64,000 bases of DNA from Chryseobacterium sp. Marseille-Q5410 (GTDB taxonomy: Bacteria > Bacteroidota > Bacteroidia > Flavobacteriales > Weeksellaceae). The stretch lies in the NCBI GenBank assembly GCA_946892665.1, contig CAMPOT010000001.1, forward strand, positions 1,054,001 to 1,118,000, given 5' to 3'. Shown here piece by piece: positions 42,610 to 51,298 of the stretch. Both the position numbers and the translations under genes were made by a program. Position 1 is the first letter of the stretch. The number at the start of each line of letters is the position of its first letter. The notes beneath the pieces are model-generated. The model had not been told where the DNA came from. It searched no databases and saw only the letters and a program-made list of their open reading frames with translations.

Positions 42610-43872
42610 ATGGAAACCAGGGAGAAAATTATTATCATCGGCGGTGGTTTTGCAGGGCTTCAGCTTGCGAAAACACTTAATAATAAGCGAAAAAAAGTGA
42701 TTGTTATCGATAAGGTAAACCATCACATGTTTCAACCTCTTTTTTACCAAGTTGCGTGCGGCCGCATCGAGCCCAGCAATATTTCTTTTCCTTTCCGGAA
42801 AATATTCCAACGATCCAGGAATACGCAATATCGAATGATAGAAGTGCAAAAAATTCTTCCGGATCAAAATAAAATAATTACTCCCGAGGCCGAATTTACC
42901 TACGATAAACTCATTATCGCAACAGGTTGCAAAACCAATTTTTTCGGAAATTCGAAGATGGAAAACCTCACTTTCGGCATGAAGGATACTCAGGAAGCAA
43001 TTGCGATCCGTAATCATGTTCTACTGACTTTCGAAAAATTAATCATTCAAAGAAGACGCAGCGACGATGGGAATTGGAATATCGTTATCGTAGGAAGTGG
43101 CCCCACAGGAGTAGAATTGGCCGGAGCTTTTGCAGAAATGAAAAAGGATATTCTGCCAAGAGATTACCCAAATATGAATTTTGATGATCTGAATATCATT
43201 TTGGTAAGTTCTACAGATAGTCCACTGAGCGTGATGAGTGATGAAGCACAGAAAATGTCGGAGAAATATCTTCAAGAGCTTGGTGTGAAATTCATGAGTG
43301 GTGAAAGGGTTGTAGATTACGATGGTGATCGGGTTTTCCTGGAAAGTGGCAAAGAAATTCCTGCTAATAATGTGATTTGGGCAGCCGGTGTTACTGGAAA
43401 TGTCATTGAAGGATTGAATCCTGAAATCATGGTTAGAAATCGCTACAAAACAGACCGTTTCAATCGTGTGCAAGGTTACAGCAATATTTTCGCAATAGGC
43501 GATATTGCCTACATGGAAACTCCACTTTATCCTCAAGGTCATCCTCAAGTGGCGAATGTCGCTATTAATCAGGGGAAAAATTTAGGAAAAAACTTCCTTA
43601 GAAAATCAGAAAACGAGTGGGTTGAATATGAATATAAAGATCTAGGAAGCATGGCAACCATCGGCAAACACCGTGCGGTAGTGGATTTGCCGAATTTTAA
43701 ATTCCAAGGTTTTTTGGCTTGGTACTTTTGGATGTTTTTGCATTTGATGCTTATTCTTTCGGTGCGGAACAAATTGGCAGTTTTCTTCAACTGGATGTGG
43801 AGTTATGTTAACAAAGATTCCTCGCTTCGCCTGATCATCATCCCCAACAAAAAGAATAATACAGAACAATGA
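42610..43872 (+). CDS. Type II NADH dehydrogenase (NDH-2-like FAD enzyme)
   Basis: This is a two-dinucleotide-fold flavoprotein of 420 residues. The FAD site is [12 protein letters not shown] (about 9-20), the NAD site [18 protein letters not shown] (about 159-176), with [10 protein letters not shown] and [10 protein letters not shown] as further FAD contacts. The C-terminal helix pair ([14 protein letters not shown]) attaches it to the membrane, where it should pass electrons from NADH to menaquinone without pumping protons. The last 4 nt overlap trmD. Confidence 0.92.
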   Translation: METREKIIIIGGGFAGLQLAKTLNNKRKKVIVIDKVNHHMFQPLFYQVACGRIEPSNISFPFRKIFQRSRNTQYRMIEVQKILPDQNKIITPEAEFTYDKLIIATGCKTNFFGNSKMENLTFGMKDTQEAIAIRNHVLLTFEKLIIQRRRSDDGNWNIVIVGSGPTGVELAGAFAEMKKDILPRDYPNMNFDDLNIILVSSTDSPLSVMSDEAQKMSEKYLQELGVKFMSGERVVDYDGDRVFLESGKEIPANNVIWAAGVTGNVIEGLNPEIMVRNRYKTDRFNRVQGYSNIFAIGDIAYMETPLYPQGHPQVANVAINQGKNLGKNFLRKSENEWVEYEYKDLGSMATIGKHRAVVDLPNFKFQGFLAWYFWMFLHLMLILSVRNKLAVFFNWMWSYVNKDSSLRLIIIPNKKNNTEQ

Positions 43873-44543
43873 GAATTGATATCATAAGTGTTTTACCGGA
43901 ACTGATGGAAAGTCCGTTCCGAACGTCTATCTTGAAACGTGCGATGGATAAAGGTTTGGCGGAAGTTCATTTTCATAATTTGCGAGATTTCGGTTTAGGG
44001 AAGCATCGCCAAGTTGACGACGAACCATATGGTGGTGGTGCAGGAATGGTGATGATGATTGAGCCTTTAGATCTGTGTATTTCAGAGTTAAAGTCTCAGC
44101 GAAACTATGATGAGGTGATATATCTTACTCCGGACGGAGAAACTTTAAATCAAAAAATCGCTAACTCGTTATCCATCCGAAAAAATTTGATTTTCTTATG
44201 CGGACATTATAAAGGAATCGATCAACGTGCAAGAGAGCTGCATATTACCAAAGAAATTTCTATTGGCGATTATGTTTTAACTGGCGGTGAGCTAGCAGCC
44301 TGTGTTTTGGCAGATAGCGTGATAAGGCTCCTACCAGGTGTTTTGAATGATGAGCAAAGTGCGCTTACCGATAGTTTTCAGGACAATCTTCTTTCACCAC
44401 CGATTTATACACGACCTTCTGAATACAAGGGATTGAAAGTTCCGGAAGTTTTGCTCAGTGGAAATTCTAAAAAAATTGAAGGTTGGCTTCACGACGAGGC
44501 TGTAAAGATTACGCAAGAAAAAAGACCAGATCTTTTGGATTAA
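43869..44543 (+). CDS. trmD: tRNA (guanine-37-N1)-methyltransferase
   Basis: This trefoil-knot SPOUT enzyme methylates G37 of tRNAs reading CNN codons to prevent frameshifting. All diagnostic segments are present: [10 protein letters not shown] at the start, [13 protein letters not shown] (about 52-64), [11 protein letters not shown], and [29 protein letters not shown]. The length of 224 residues is usual. It is coupled to the NDH-2 gene through a 4-nt ATGA overlap. Confidence 0.97.
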   Translation: MRIDIISVLPELMESPFRTSILKRAMDKGLAEVHFHNLRDFGLGKHRQVDDEPYGGGAGMVMMIEPLDLCISELKSQRNYDEVIYLTPDGETLNQKIANSLSIRKNLIFLCGHYKGIDQRARELHITKEISIGDYVLTGGELAACVLADSVIRLLPGVLNDEQSALTDSFQDNLLSPPIYTRPSEYKGLKVPEVLLSGNSKKIEGWLHDEAVKITQEKRPDLLD

Positions 44544-44608
44544 TGCCAAAAATAATTAATTATTTTTTCTAAATTTACAATTGAAAATAATGAGAGACAA
44601 ATTTGCTG

Positions 44609-45571
44609 ATGTTATCTAATGAATCTAAAGAGTTAATTGCTTTTTACAATGTGGAAAATTTGTTTTCTCCCGATCCACCGCAGGTTCATAAGTTGGATCC
44701 TACTTTGTCTGGGCTCAGAAATTGGGATGATCGAAGGTATCAAAACAAGCTTTTCAAGATAGCTCATGTTTTTCAACTGATTCAGGAAACTGAAAACTCA
44801 CTCCCTTTTCTTATAGGTCTTTCCGAAATTCAAGGACAAAAACTTTTAGATGATTTGGTTGCGATGGAACCCTTTAATTCGAATTTTGGAGTTGTGCATT
44901 ACGATTCCATGGACGAAAGAGGAGTGGATGTGGCGTTATTATATGATAAAAATAAAGTAGAAATTATTTCTTCCGAACCGATAACTTACTTCTTCGAAAT
45001 TGAGGATGACAACCCTTCAAACTACGATACAACAAGAGATGTGTTGTTTTGTAAGGTGAAATATTTGGGTGAAATCATCAATGTTTTTGTGCTTCATCTT
45101 CCTTCGAAAAGAGAAAAAGATGTCAATAAACCTAAGCGGGATTATATCATCAAAGATCTTCGCGAGAAAGTGGTTCAACTTATCAATCACCAAAATGTAG
45201 CGGTAATTATTTGCGGAGATTTCAACGAAAATCCTATTGACGAAAATTTAATGAATTTGCAATATGATTATAATTCTGAGAAAAAACTTATCAATCCCTA
45301 CATCGATTTGTTTGAAGCTCAAAATTTCTCCACTTTTCATTATAAGGATGGCTTGCTTTTTGACCAAATAATTTTGTCGGATAAATTTTTTATCGGTGAT
45401 TTTGTTTTGAAATTTAGTGAAGCGAAAATTTTTAATCATCTTAAATTGATGAGTTACGATAAAAATTTTGCAGGCAGACCCTTCCGAACTTATGCTGGAA
45501 CCCGATATTTAGGAGGTTACAGTGATCATTTCCCAGTAATTACAGAGCTAAAAAAAAATAATAATATATAA
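44609..45571 (+). CDS. Endonuclease/exonuclease/phosphatase-family protein
   Basis: The EEP-fold enzyme of about 320 residues has FYNVENLF at the start (metal-site Asn/Glu), RGVDVALLYD, HLPSKR, VIICGDFNENPIDENL (catalytic Asp/Asn) and GYSDHFPV (catalytic Asp-His) at the end. No signal peptide is visible, so it should be cytoplasmic. The substrate may be DNA or a phosphoester. I start it at the ATG 44609; a TTG two codons earlier is in frame. Confidence 0.88.
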   Translation: MLSNESKELIAFYNVENLFSPDPPQVHKLDPTLSGLRNWDDRRYQNKLFKIAHVFQLIQETENSLPFLIGLSEIQGQKLLDDLVAMEPFNSNFGVVHYDSMDERGVDVALLYDKNKVEIISSEPITYFFEIEDDNPSNYDTTRDVLFCKVKYLGEIINVFVLHLPSKREKDVNKPKRDYIIKDLREKVVQLINHQNVAVIICGDFNENPIDENLMNLQYDYNSEKKLINPYIDLFEAQNFSTFHYKDGLLFDQIILSDKFFIGDFVLKFSEAKIFNHLKLMSYDKNFAGRPFRTYAGTRYLGGYSDHFPVITELKKNNNI

Positions 45572-45588
45572 AGAAGAATTGATTAAAA

Positions 45589-46059
45589 ATGAAAAGCGCA
45601 GTACAAACAAGCTACCACTTGGATTCCGTTGATAAGGAAATCATTTATATGTTAATGGACAATGCAAAAACTTCTTTGGCGCACATCTCCAAAAATGTAG
45701 GTATTTCCACTACCGCAGTTCACCAAAGAATTAAAAAATTGGAGCAAGCAGGAGTGATCGAAAACTCTATTTCTTTTCTTAATCCAAAAAAAATTGGGTA
45801 CAAAGTAGTTTCTTATATCGGGGTTTTTTTAGATCAACCGAGCCATTATCACGATGCGATCAAGGCTTTACAAAATGTCAATGAAGTGGTAGAAGCTCAT
45901 TATACTACCGGAAATTACACCATTTTCCTTAAAGTCCTTTGTCGAGATAATGATCACTTGATGGAAATTCTCAATAAATTACAAAAACTGAAAGGAGTAA
46001 CAAGAACCGAAACTATCATATCTTTGGAACAAAGTATTAACCGACAACTAAAAGTGTAA
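45589..46059 (+). CDS. Lrp/AsnC-family transcriptional regulator
   Basis: It is 156 residues with an N-terminal winged helix-turn-helix (about 10-65; DKEIIYMLMDNAKTSLAHISKNVGIS) and a C-terminal ligand-binding RAM-type domain (about 75-150). It probably binds an amino acid and controls amino-acid metabolism. The stop overlaps the deoC ATG by 1 nt (TAATG), so both are co-transcribed, though a functional link is not obvious. Confidence 0.93.
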   Translation: MKSAVQTSYHLDSVDKEIIYMLMDNAKTSLAHISKNVGISTTAVHQRIKKLEQAGVIENSISFLNPKKIGYKVVSYIGVFLDQPSHYHDAIKALQNVNEVVEAHYTTGNYTIFLKVLCRDNDHLMEILNKLQKLKGVTRTETIISLEQSINRQLKV

Positions 46060-46802
46060 TGAAAATTAATAATTATTTAGATTCCACCTATCTTAAAACC
46101 CCAGAACAATCGGGATTATCAGAAGAGCAAACCAGAGAAAAAGTAGACGAACTTACTCGTGAAGCGATCGAAAACGATTTTTTTGCAGTCATGATGCGGC
46201 CGAATTTTGTGAAAGAAATCAAAGAATATTTGCTCAAAAATAATTCTAACGTGAAAGTAGGAACCGTGATCGGATTTCACGAAGGAACCGCAAGTGTTGA
46301 CGAAAAATATTCCGAAGCGCAACAAGCCATAAACGATGGAGCGGACGAATTGGATTTTGTAATCAATTATGAAGCCTATAAAAAAGGAGATTTAGAAACT
46401 CCGAAACAGGAATTTATAAAATGTACCCAACTCGGTTTAGAAAACGGTAAAGTGGTAAAATGGATCATTGAAATCGCGGCGCTTACCGATGAACAAATTG
46501 TTGATTTAACCAGAAATATCAGAATTTGGGCAGAAGATAATTTTAAAGCTGAAGATTTACCCAACATTTTCGTGAAATCATCCACTGGTTTTTATCCAAC
46601 CGAGAACGGAAAACCTAACGGAGCAACTTTCGAAGGAATTCAGTTGATGCTTGAAAACGCAGGCGCTCTTTCTGTGAAAGCAGCCGGCGGAGTGAAAAGT
46701 CCAGAAGATGCCGAAAAAATGATTACTCTCGGAGTTAAAAGAATCGGAACTTCCTCCGCAAAAGCGTTGGTGTCCGACGATGAAGCCGAAGGAGGATATT
46801 AA
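46059..46802 (+). CDS. deoC: Deoxyribose-phosphate aldolase
   Basis: It splits 2-deoxyribose 5-phosphate into glyceraldehyde 3-phosphate and acetaldehyde in nucleoside breakdown. The Schiff-base Lys is in IFVKSSTGF, the second Lys in SVKAAGGVKS, and the DELDFVINYEA strand is also typical. The length of 247 residues is normal. It is followed by a terminator at 46828. Confidence 0.95.
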   Translation: MKINNYLDSTYLKTPEQSGLSEEQTREKVDELTREAIENDFFAVMMRPNFVKEIKEYLLKNNSNVKVGTVIGFHEGTASVDEKYSEAQQAINDGADELDFVINYEAYKKGDLETPKQEFIKCTQLGLENGKVVKWIIEIAALTDEQIVDLTRNIRIWAEDNFKAEDLPNIFVKSSTGFYPTENGKPNGATFEGIQLMLENAGALSVKAAGGVKSPEDAEKMITLGVKRIGTSSAKALVSDDEAEGGY

Positions 46803-46827
46803 AAAAAGTCTGATACAAAATTGAAAG

Positions 46828-46853
46828 AAATCGTGCCAATGGTGCGATTTTTT
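46828..46853 (+). terminator. Terminator after deoC
   Basis: AAATCGTGCCA (46828-46838) pairs with TGGTGCGATTT (46840-46850) with two G-T pairs, followed by a T run to 46853. Confidence 0.75.
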
Positions 46854-46865
46854 GTGTTTAAATCC

Positions 46866-46873
46866 TATTTTTG
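46866..46873 (+). promoter_or_regulatory. TATTTTTG -7 box directly before GH25 gene
   Basis: TATTTTTG-CAAACC-ATG: 6 nt from box to start codon. It lies 12 nt after the deoC terminator, so a new transcript starts here. Confidence 0.5.
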
Positions 46874-46879
46874 CAAACC

Positions 46880-47743
46880 ATGGCAAAGAAACCCATCAAA
46901 AAACAAACAACCAGAAAAATTCATAAAGCTCGGAGAAGGCATTTTCTTCTGAGACGAGAAATTTTACTCGTGATTTTAGCTGTGGCTTTAGTTGGAACTG
47001 GGTTTTATTTAAAACAGAAAATTGCGTTTTATTACGCAATGTATTTCAATAAATTTGAGCATAAGAATTTGTCCAATTCCGAATTCGAAGAGCAACGAAT
47101 CAACCGGATTGTCGAGGATTATGTGGATAAAACTTTTGGTATCGATATGTCTCATTACCAGCGAAAAGAAGATATTCAATGGGATAGTTTAAGCATCGGA
47201 AATCGCGCTGTGCCAATAAAATTTGTGATTTTACGGGCAACCATGGGAAACCGAAGTGCCGACAAAAACTTTGATGAATTCTGGTCGCTTGCAAAAAAAC
47301 ACAATTTCATCCGTGGTGCGTATCATTTTTACCGAGCCGATGAAGATCCTGTAATGCAGGCCAATAATTTTCTAGAAAAAGCAAAACTAGAGGAGGGAGA
47401 TTTGCCACCGATTTTAGATATCGAAAAAATTCCACGCCGAAAATCCAATGAAAAACTCATCGAAGATTTGAAAATATGGTGCCGAATTGTAGAAGAAAAA
47501 TATGGAGAAAAGCCCATTATTTATAGTTATTACCATTATCACAAAGATTTTTTGGAGGGCGAATTTGACGGCTATCCGCTTTGGCTAGCCAATTATAACG
47601 ATGTGCCACAACCTACACCCACGGGGATCTGGGATTTTTGGCAATTCACCGAAAACGGAATTGTATATGGAATCAACACCAAAGTTGATCTGAATGTGTA
47701 TGACGGAAGTCTTTGGTCGCTGAAAAGTTTGACGTTAGATTAA
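46880..47743 (+). CDS. GH25-family lysozyme-like muramidase
   Basis: The protein has a basic, lysine-rich cytoplasmic start, one membrane helix (about 32-50, LLVILAVALVGTGFYL) and a glycoside hydrolase 25 domain from about 85 on. The domain has FGIDMSHYQ, FVILRATMG, GAYHFYRA, and the catalytic LPPILDIE motif (Asp and Glu), then WLANYND and DFWQFT. It should cut peptidoglycan between MurNAc and GlcNAc in the periplasm, anchored in the inner membrane. Confidence 0.92.
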   Translation: MAKKPIKKQTTRKIHKARRRHFLLRREILLVILAVALVGTGFYLKQKIAFYYAMYFNKFEHKNLSNSEFEEQRINRIVEDYVDKTFGIDMSHYQRKEDIQWDSLSIGNRAVPIKFVILRATMGNRSADKNFDEFWSLAKKHNFIRGAYHFYRADEDPVMQANNFLEKAKLEEGDLPPILDIEKIPRRKSNEKLIEDLKIWCRIVEEKYGEKPIIYSYYHYHKDFLEGEFDGYPLWLANYNDVPQPTPTGIWDFWQFTENGIVYGINTKVDLNVYDGSLWSLKSLTLD

Positions 47744-47846
47744 ATCCGATTTCTATTATTAATGAAAAGCAAGTGTATAGTCGCTTTTTTGGTGACTATT
47801 CATTTCTGCTCAAAATTCAGTACTTTCGCAAAAATTCCAAATTCTG

Positions 47847-49736
47847 ATGAACTACGTTTCCGCTGAAAATTTAACAAAATCCTATGGCTTAAAAGTCTTA
47901 TTTCGTGACATCACTTTTAATATCAACGAAGGTGACAAAATAGCGATTGTGGCAAAAAATGGTTCAGGAAAATCAACTTTATTGAAAATTTTGATGGGCA
48001 AGGAAATTGCCGATTCCGGAAATGTGGTGATTAACAAAGATATTCAGGTAGTTCTTTTCGATCAGGAAATTGATTTTGAAGGTGATCTCAATGTAGAAGA
48101 ATTCATGATGACCCTAGATTCTCCACCGATTTTGGCTCTTAAAAATTACCATCACGCACTTCATACCGAGAATCCCGATGATATGGAAAAGTCCCTGGCT
48201 GAGATGGAAATTCATAAAGCTTGGGATTTGGAGAATGAAATGCGACAAATCCTTTCCCAGCTGAAAATAACCGATTTGGAGGCGAAAATGAAAACGCTTT
48301 CCGGCGGTCAAATAAAAAGAGTTGCTCTCGCCAAACTTTTGTTGGAAACCCGTGCCGAACATCGTCACACGCTTCTGATTATGGACGAACCTACCAACCA
48401 TCTCGATGTCGATATGGTGGAATGGCTGGAAAACTATCTCTCCAAAGCCATGGTAACTTTACTTTTGGTAACACACGACCGATATTTCTTAGATGCTGTT
48501 TGCGACACGATCTGGGAAATGGAAGACAAAAATTTATATATTCACAACGGGAGTTATGCGACTTATTTGGAAAATAAAATGATTCGCGAAGATAATTTAA
48601 ATTCCACCATCGATAAAGCCAACAACCTATACCGAAAGGAATTGGAATGGATGCGCCGACAGCCGAAAGCTCGAACCACCAAATCGAAATCTCGAATTGA
48701 CTCCTTTTACGAAACCGAAAAAATAGCAAAAATCGATACCAGAAAACAGAACCTGGAATTGGATTTCGAAATGAAACGTCTCGGAAAGAAAATCCTGGAA
48801 CTGAAAAACATCAGCAAAAGTTTCGGCGACAAACTTTTAATCAAAGATTTTTCATATCAATTTCAGCGTGGAGAAAAAGTAGGAATTGTTGGGAAAAACG
48901 GAGCTGGAAAATCTACTTTACTTAATATTATTCAAGGATTTGAACCTTACGACAAAGGTGAAATCGAAACCGGAGAAACCATCAAATTCGGATATTTCTC
49001 TCAGAAAGGTTTACAATACAAAGAAGACGAGCGTGTTATTGATTTTATAAAAGAAATTGGTGAAAATTTTCCTTTAGCCAATGGAAGAACCATTTCTGCA
49101 TCTCAGTTTTTGCGATTATTTCTTTTTGATGATCAAACCCAATATTCACCGATATCTAAACTATCGGGTGGGGAAAAGAGAAGACTGCATTTGATGTATA
49201 TTCTTTATCAAAACCCCAATTTTCTGATATTTGATGAGCCTACGAACGATCTCGATCTGCCGACTTTAACGGTTTTGGAGAATTTTCTATTGAATTTCCA
49301 AGGTTCACTGATTATTGTTTCGCACGACAGATATTTTATGGACCGAATTGTAGATCATATTTTAGCTTTCGCAGGCGACGGAATCATCAAAGATTTTGTA
49401 GGAAACTTCTCGGAATATCGCGAAAAGAAAAGCCAGGAAAGTGGAAAAAATCAACCGGAAGTGCGACAAGAATCTATTAAAAACGAAATTCCGGCTGCTT
49501 CTGTTTCTACAGAAAAACCAGTTGCGAGCAAAAGAAAATTGTCTTTCAAAGAACAACGCGAATTAGAAATGATAGACAAGGAACTTCCTGTTTTAGAAAA
49601 AGAACGCGACGAAATTCTGGAAAAACTGAACAACGAAACCGATTACGCAAAAATATCGGTTTATTCAGCGGAATTGGAGCGGATTTCAGGCAAAATGGAA
49701 GAAATGGAAATGCGCTGGCTGGAACTACAAGACTAA
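47847..49736 (+). CDS. ABC-F family ATPase (Uup-like)
   Basis: The soluble protein of 629 residues has two ABC domains. The first Walker A is AKNGSGKST (about 37-45) with TLSGGQIKRVALAKLLLE and LLIMDEPTNHLD; the second is GKNGAGKST (about 349-357) with KLSGGEKRRLHLMYIL and LIFDEPTNDLD. A charged linker lies between the domains and a coiled-coil end (about 560-625) follows, as in Uup-type proteins. ABC-F proteins bind the ribosomal E site or DNA junctions; no transmembrane part is present. Confidence 0.93.
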   Translation: MNYVSAENLTKSYGLKVLFRDITFNINEGDKIAIVAKNGSGKSTLLKILMGKEIADSGNVVINKDIQVVLFDQEIDFEGDLNVEEFMMTLDSPPILALKNYHHALHTENPDDMEKSLAEMEIHKAWDLENEMRQILSQLKITDLEAKMKTLSGGQIKRVALAKLLLETRAEHRHTLLIMDEPTNHLDVDMVEWLENYLSKAMVTLLLVTHDRYFLDAVCDTIWEMEDKNLYIHNGSYATYLENKMIREDNLNSTIDKANNLYRKELEWMRRQPKARTTKSKSRIDSFYETEKIAKIDTRKQNLELDFEMKRLGKKILELKNISKSFGDKLLIKDFSYQFQRGEKVGIVGKNGAGKSTLLNIIQGFEPYDKGEIETGETIKFGYFSQKGLQYKEDERVIDFIKEIGENFPLANGRTISASQFLRLFLFDDQTQYSPISKLSGGEKRRLHLMYILYQNPNFLIFDEPTNDLDLPTLTVLENFLLNFQGSLIIVSHDRYFMDRIVDHILAFAGDGIIKDFVGNFSEYREKKSQESGKNQPEVRQESIKNEIPAASVSTEKPVASKRKLSFKEQRELEMIDKELPVLEKERDEILEKLNNETDYAKISVYSAELERISGKMEEMEMRWLELQD

Positions 49737-49765
49737 GTTATTTAATACAAAACTAATTTCTCCGT

Positions 49766-51145
49766 ATGGAAAATCAACAAAAACTGGAAGCCAAATATGG
49801 TTTGTTTACTGCTATTGCGATGGTCATCGGTCAGGTGATTGGCTCCGGAATTTTTTTCAAAGTTGATGATGTTCTTACTGCTACACAAGGAAATATTTTT
49901 GCAGGCCTTGTAGGTTTAGTAATCGTCGGGTTCAGTGTGATTTTCGGTGCGATTTCGATGGCAAATTATGCGGAATTGCTTCCAAAAGATGGGGGAATTT
50001 TGAACTATGTAGAATATCGTTTTGGGAAAAACGCGGGATATTTTGTTGGCTGGATTTATATGAGCTTGTTTTATCCCTTATTAACCGCCGTTTTGTTCAT
50101 GGTTTCCGGGATTTATATTGCGCATTTCGCAGCGGAATTTTTGCAGTTTCAACCGACGACTTTACATTTTGTACTGATCGGATTTGTGAATTTGTTGATC
50201 TTTTTCATTTTTAATATTTACAAACCGAAAAGCAGTGGAGTTTTCCAGCAATTAACCACGGTTCTGAAGGTTCTTCCACTTATTTTTATCGCTTCTTTGG
50301 GAATTATCAGTTTGCTGAAAGGCGATGTTGCGGAAGCGAACACTTTTTCCTATGCTGCAAAAAATGTGAAGGAAAACCAATCCTTGTTGGTTTTGATTGC
50401 GGCGAGTTTTATTCCCATTTCGTTCGCATTTGATGGTTGGTATGTTGCGACTCAAATTTCTGGAGAGATCAAAAATTCAAGAAAAAATCTTCCGAAAGCG
50501 CTGATTATAGGAACTATAACGGTGATGGTGATCTACATTTCGTATTATATGGGAATTGTTTTTGGAATGAGTGGTGCTGAAATTATTGCTTTAAAAGACA
50601 CCTATATTACTGAATTTGCGAGAAAAATCGGCTCAAATCTAGGAGCTTTGGTCATGCAGGTTTTCATTATCATTTCGGTTTTAGGAACGGCGAACGGATT
50701 GCTTTTAGCGACCATTCGGGTGCCATATCAGTTTTCGAATCTTGAAAAGTCTAAGAAGTTTTTTAACCTCAATCAAATCAATCCGAAAACGAAAATGCCG
50801 TTAAACAGTGCTTTTCTAGGTTTGGCAATTATTGCTGTTTATCTTATTATTTATTACATTACCACTACTTTTCCATTTTTCACCGAGCGGAATTTTGATC
50901 TTTCGGCGATACCGATTGTATTTATTTATTTGGTGAATACTGCACTTTTCTTCGGGTTGTTTAAGCTTTTAAAACAAAATGTCTTTTCCGGAAATCATTT
51001 TTTCAAGTCAACGATGGCTGTAATTGCAATATTGGGGACTTTCACGGTGCTTTTCGGAACGGCCACTTCCCCGAATGGAAATTCCTATTTTCTAGTGACT
51101 GTTGTTTTTGTTCTTGCGGGATTTATCTTCATAAAGAAAAACTGA
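49766..51145 (+). CDS. APC-family amino-acid permease
   Basis: It is 459 residues with about 12 membrane helices. The N-terminal motif AIAMVIGQVIGSGIFF is the substrate-binding GSGIF segment of helix 1, and GWYVATQISGEIKNSRKNLPKALIIG is the helix 6-7 signature of the LAT/APC type. It probably takes up or exchanges amino acids across the inner membrane; the substrate cannot be told. Confidence 0.93.
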   Translation: MENQQKLEAKYGLFTAIAMVIGQVIGSGIFFKVDDVLTATQGNIFAGLVGLVIVGFSVIFGAISMANYAELLPKDGGILNYVEYRFGKNAGYFVGWIYMSLFYPLLTAVLFMVSGIYIAHFAAEFLQFQPTTLHFVLIGFVNLLIFFIFNIYKPKSSGVFQQLTTVLKVLPLIFIASLGIISLLKGDVAEANTFSYAAKNVKENQSLLVLIAASFIPISFAFDGWYVATQISGEIKNSRKNLPKALIIGTITVMVIYISYYMGIVFGMSGAEIIALKDTYITEFARKIGSNLGALVMQVFIIISVLGTANGLLLATIRVPYQFSNLEKSKKFFNLNQINPKTKMPLNSAFLGLAIIAVYLIIYYITTTFPFFTERNFDLSAIPIVFIYLVNTALFFGLFKLLKQNVFSGNHFFKSTMAVIAILGTFTVLFGTATSPNGNSYFLVTVVFVLAGFIFIKKN

Positions 51146-51204
51146 TAAAAATCAGTTTAGGTTAATCTTCTTCATTTCAATGAGTTCTGTTCTTTATAGC
51201 GAAC

Positions 51205-51227
51205 TTATTTAGAATTATTCAAAATAA
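51205..51227. promoter_or_regulatory. Fur-like operator 1 upstream of siderophore receptor
   Basis: A 23-bp palindrome: TTATTTAGAAT, central T, then ATTCAAAATAA, with 10 of 11 positions paired. It lies just upstream of the -33 element. The similarity to iron-regulator boxes and the iron-uptake gene behind it suggest Fur control. Confidence 0.6.
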
Positions 51228-51228
51228 A

Positions 51229-51260
51229 TTTGGGCGAATTGGAAGCGTTTTCTATATTTG
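51229..51260 (+). promoter_or_regulatory. Bacteroidetes-type promoter of the siderophore receptor
   Basis: TTTG (51229-51232), 20 nt, TATATTTG (51253-51260). Transcription should begin near 51266, inside the second operator. Confidence 0.7.
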
Positions 51261-51265
51261 CCTCG

Positions 51266-51288
51266 TTATTTTAATTCATTCTAAATAA
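51266..51288. promoter_or_regulatory. Fur-like operator 2 at the transcript start
   Basis: The right half ATTCTAAATAA is the exact reverse complement of operator 1's left half. The left half TTATTTTAATT matches 8 of 11 positions. It lies right after the -7 box, so a bound repressor would block initiation. Confidence 0.55.
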
Positions 51289-51298
51289 AAACTTATTA

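Noticed and set aside
42361-43017. Minus-strand frame of 218 codons opposite the T9SS mini-protein and NDH-2 gene
   Set aside because: The opposite strand codes for a clear flavoprotein with both dinucleotide motifs; the antisense frame has no family features.
44590-44619. Nine-codon ATG frame ahead of the EEP-nuclease gene, overlapping its start
   Set aside because: It could be a leader peptide but has no special codons and no attenuator behind it.
47764-47800. Hairpin AAAAGC...GCTTTTTT after the GH25 gene as terminator
   Set aside because: The stem has only six base pairs with a long loop; an alternative AGTC/GACT pairing competes. Not strong enough to call.
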